Shown here piece by piece: positions 63,904 to 64,000 of a DNA stretch of 64,000 bases. The stretch is from CAVUWL01 sp963787415. Its GTDB lineage: Bacteria; Actinomycetota; Thermoleophilia; Solirubrobacterales; 70-9. The translations under genes and the position numbers were made by a program. The stretch covers positions 806,001 to 870,000 of the forward strand of contig CAWBCO010000003.1 of assembly GCA_963787415.1 (NCBI GenBank), given 5' to 3'. The notes below the pieces were generated by a model that worked only from the letters and a program-made list of their open reading frames with translations, had not been told where the DNA came from and did not search any database. Every line of letters begins with the position of its first letter. Within the stretch, counting starts at the first letter, position 1.

Positions 63904-64000
63904 TGGTCGATGCTTTCGGCAGGGCCGCAGTTCGCTTCGCGCTCTTGTACCTGCGCCGTCGCTTTCGACGTGAGATCCGGATTGCCGTGGGAATCGCCGC
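63903..64000 (+). CDS. start of a hypothetical protein (cut by window end)
   Basis: ATG 63903 overlaps the argG stop (TGATG). It reads MVDAFGRAAVRFALLYLRRR then FRREIRIAVGIA, basic with a hydrophobic part. The gene runs past 64000. It could be a small membrane protein; identity unknown. Confidence 0.5.
   Translation, partial: MVDAFGRAAVRFALLYLRRRFRREIRIAVGIA

Overview
The window looks like chromosome from a high-GC actinobacterium, probably class Thermoleophilia (Solirubrobacterales-like). That placement is my inference. It rests on the run of ferritin-like genes beside a SigK/RskA-type pair, the pheS-pheT-argC-argJ-argB-argD order, many GTG starts and the general base composition. No rRNA or other marker confirms it.

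Layout. (a) 1-3.6 kb: three ferritin-like proteins, an ECF sigma factor and its RskA-type anti-sigma factor, all on the + strand. (b) 3.6-9.1 kb: a gene graveyard around one intact acyl-CoA synthetase-like gene. It holds two relics of a stand-alone cas1, a 2-oxoglutarate oxygenase gene split around an IS3-family remnant, and a frameshifted glyoxalase-like gene. (c) 9.5-17.8 kb: ordinary genes: a DUF2510 protein, a lipoprotein, an SDR, an aldo/keto reductase, a UbiE/MenG-like methyltransferase, a fatty acyl-CoA reductase-like protein, and zwf with a terminator. (d) 18.03-33.97 kb: a decayed integrative element in a tRNA-Val gene, bounded by 41-bp direct repeats. It carries a tyrosine integrase beside the right attachment site, a small HTH (excisionase-like) protein, several tiny zinc-ribbon proteins, a DUF3987-type primase, an ArdC-like antirestriction gene, a serine recombinase and a repeat-rich possible replication origin. 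Its integrase, primase, ArdC gene and serine recombinase are all broken, and an IS66 element with target duplications sits in the end of the primase gene. (e) 34-45.5 kb: accessory genes: MerR+SDR; a MarR-EVE fusion divergent from a glyoxalase-like gene with two perfect 14-bp palindromes between them; a VapBC-like pair; a short tyrosine recombinase; a cupin; an intact IS66 element with an 8-bp duplication just upstream of a DHFR/RibD-like gene with a nonsense codon; and secreted or membrane proteins. (f) 45.9-64 kb: the core region: a large polytopic membrane protein, thrS, infC, rpmI, rplT (with an antisense wecB between infC and rpmI), a TrmH-type RNA methyltransferase, pheS, pheT, argC, argJ, argB, argD, two small envelope or coiled-coil proteins, a sortase and argG.

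How they work together. The right 18 kb is a translation plus arginine-biosynthesis block. ArgC, ArgJ, ArgB and ArgD cover the acetylated steps to ornithine, with ArgJ recycling the acetyl group; ArgG makes argininosuccinate. Stop/start overlaps suggest tight coupling. In the left part, the sigma/anti-sigma pair probably controls the ferritin-like genes.

The main unusual points are the dead tRNA-Val element with its small zinc-ribbon/primase cassette, the cas1 relics flanking a ligase gene, and the MarR-EVE regulator with its twin operators. Frameshifts cluster in the accessory parts, while more than 15 kb of core genes are intact. I read this as real gene decay rather than random sequencing error, but the window alone cannot prove it.
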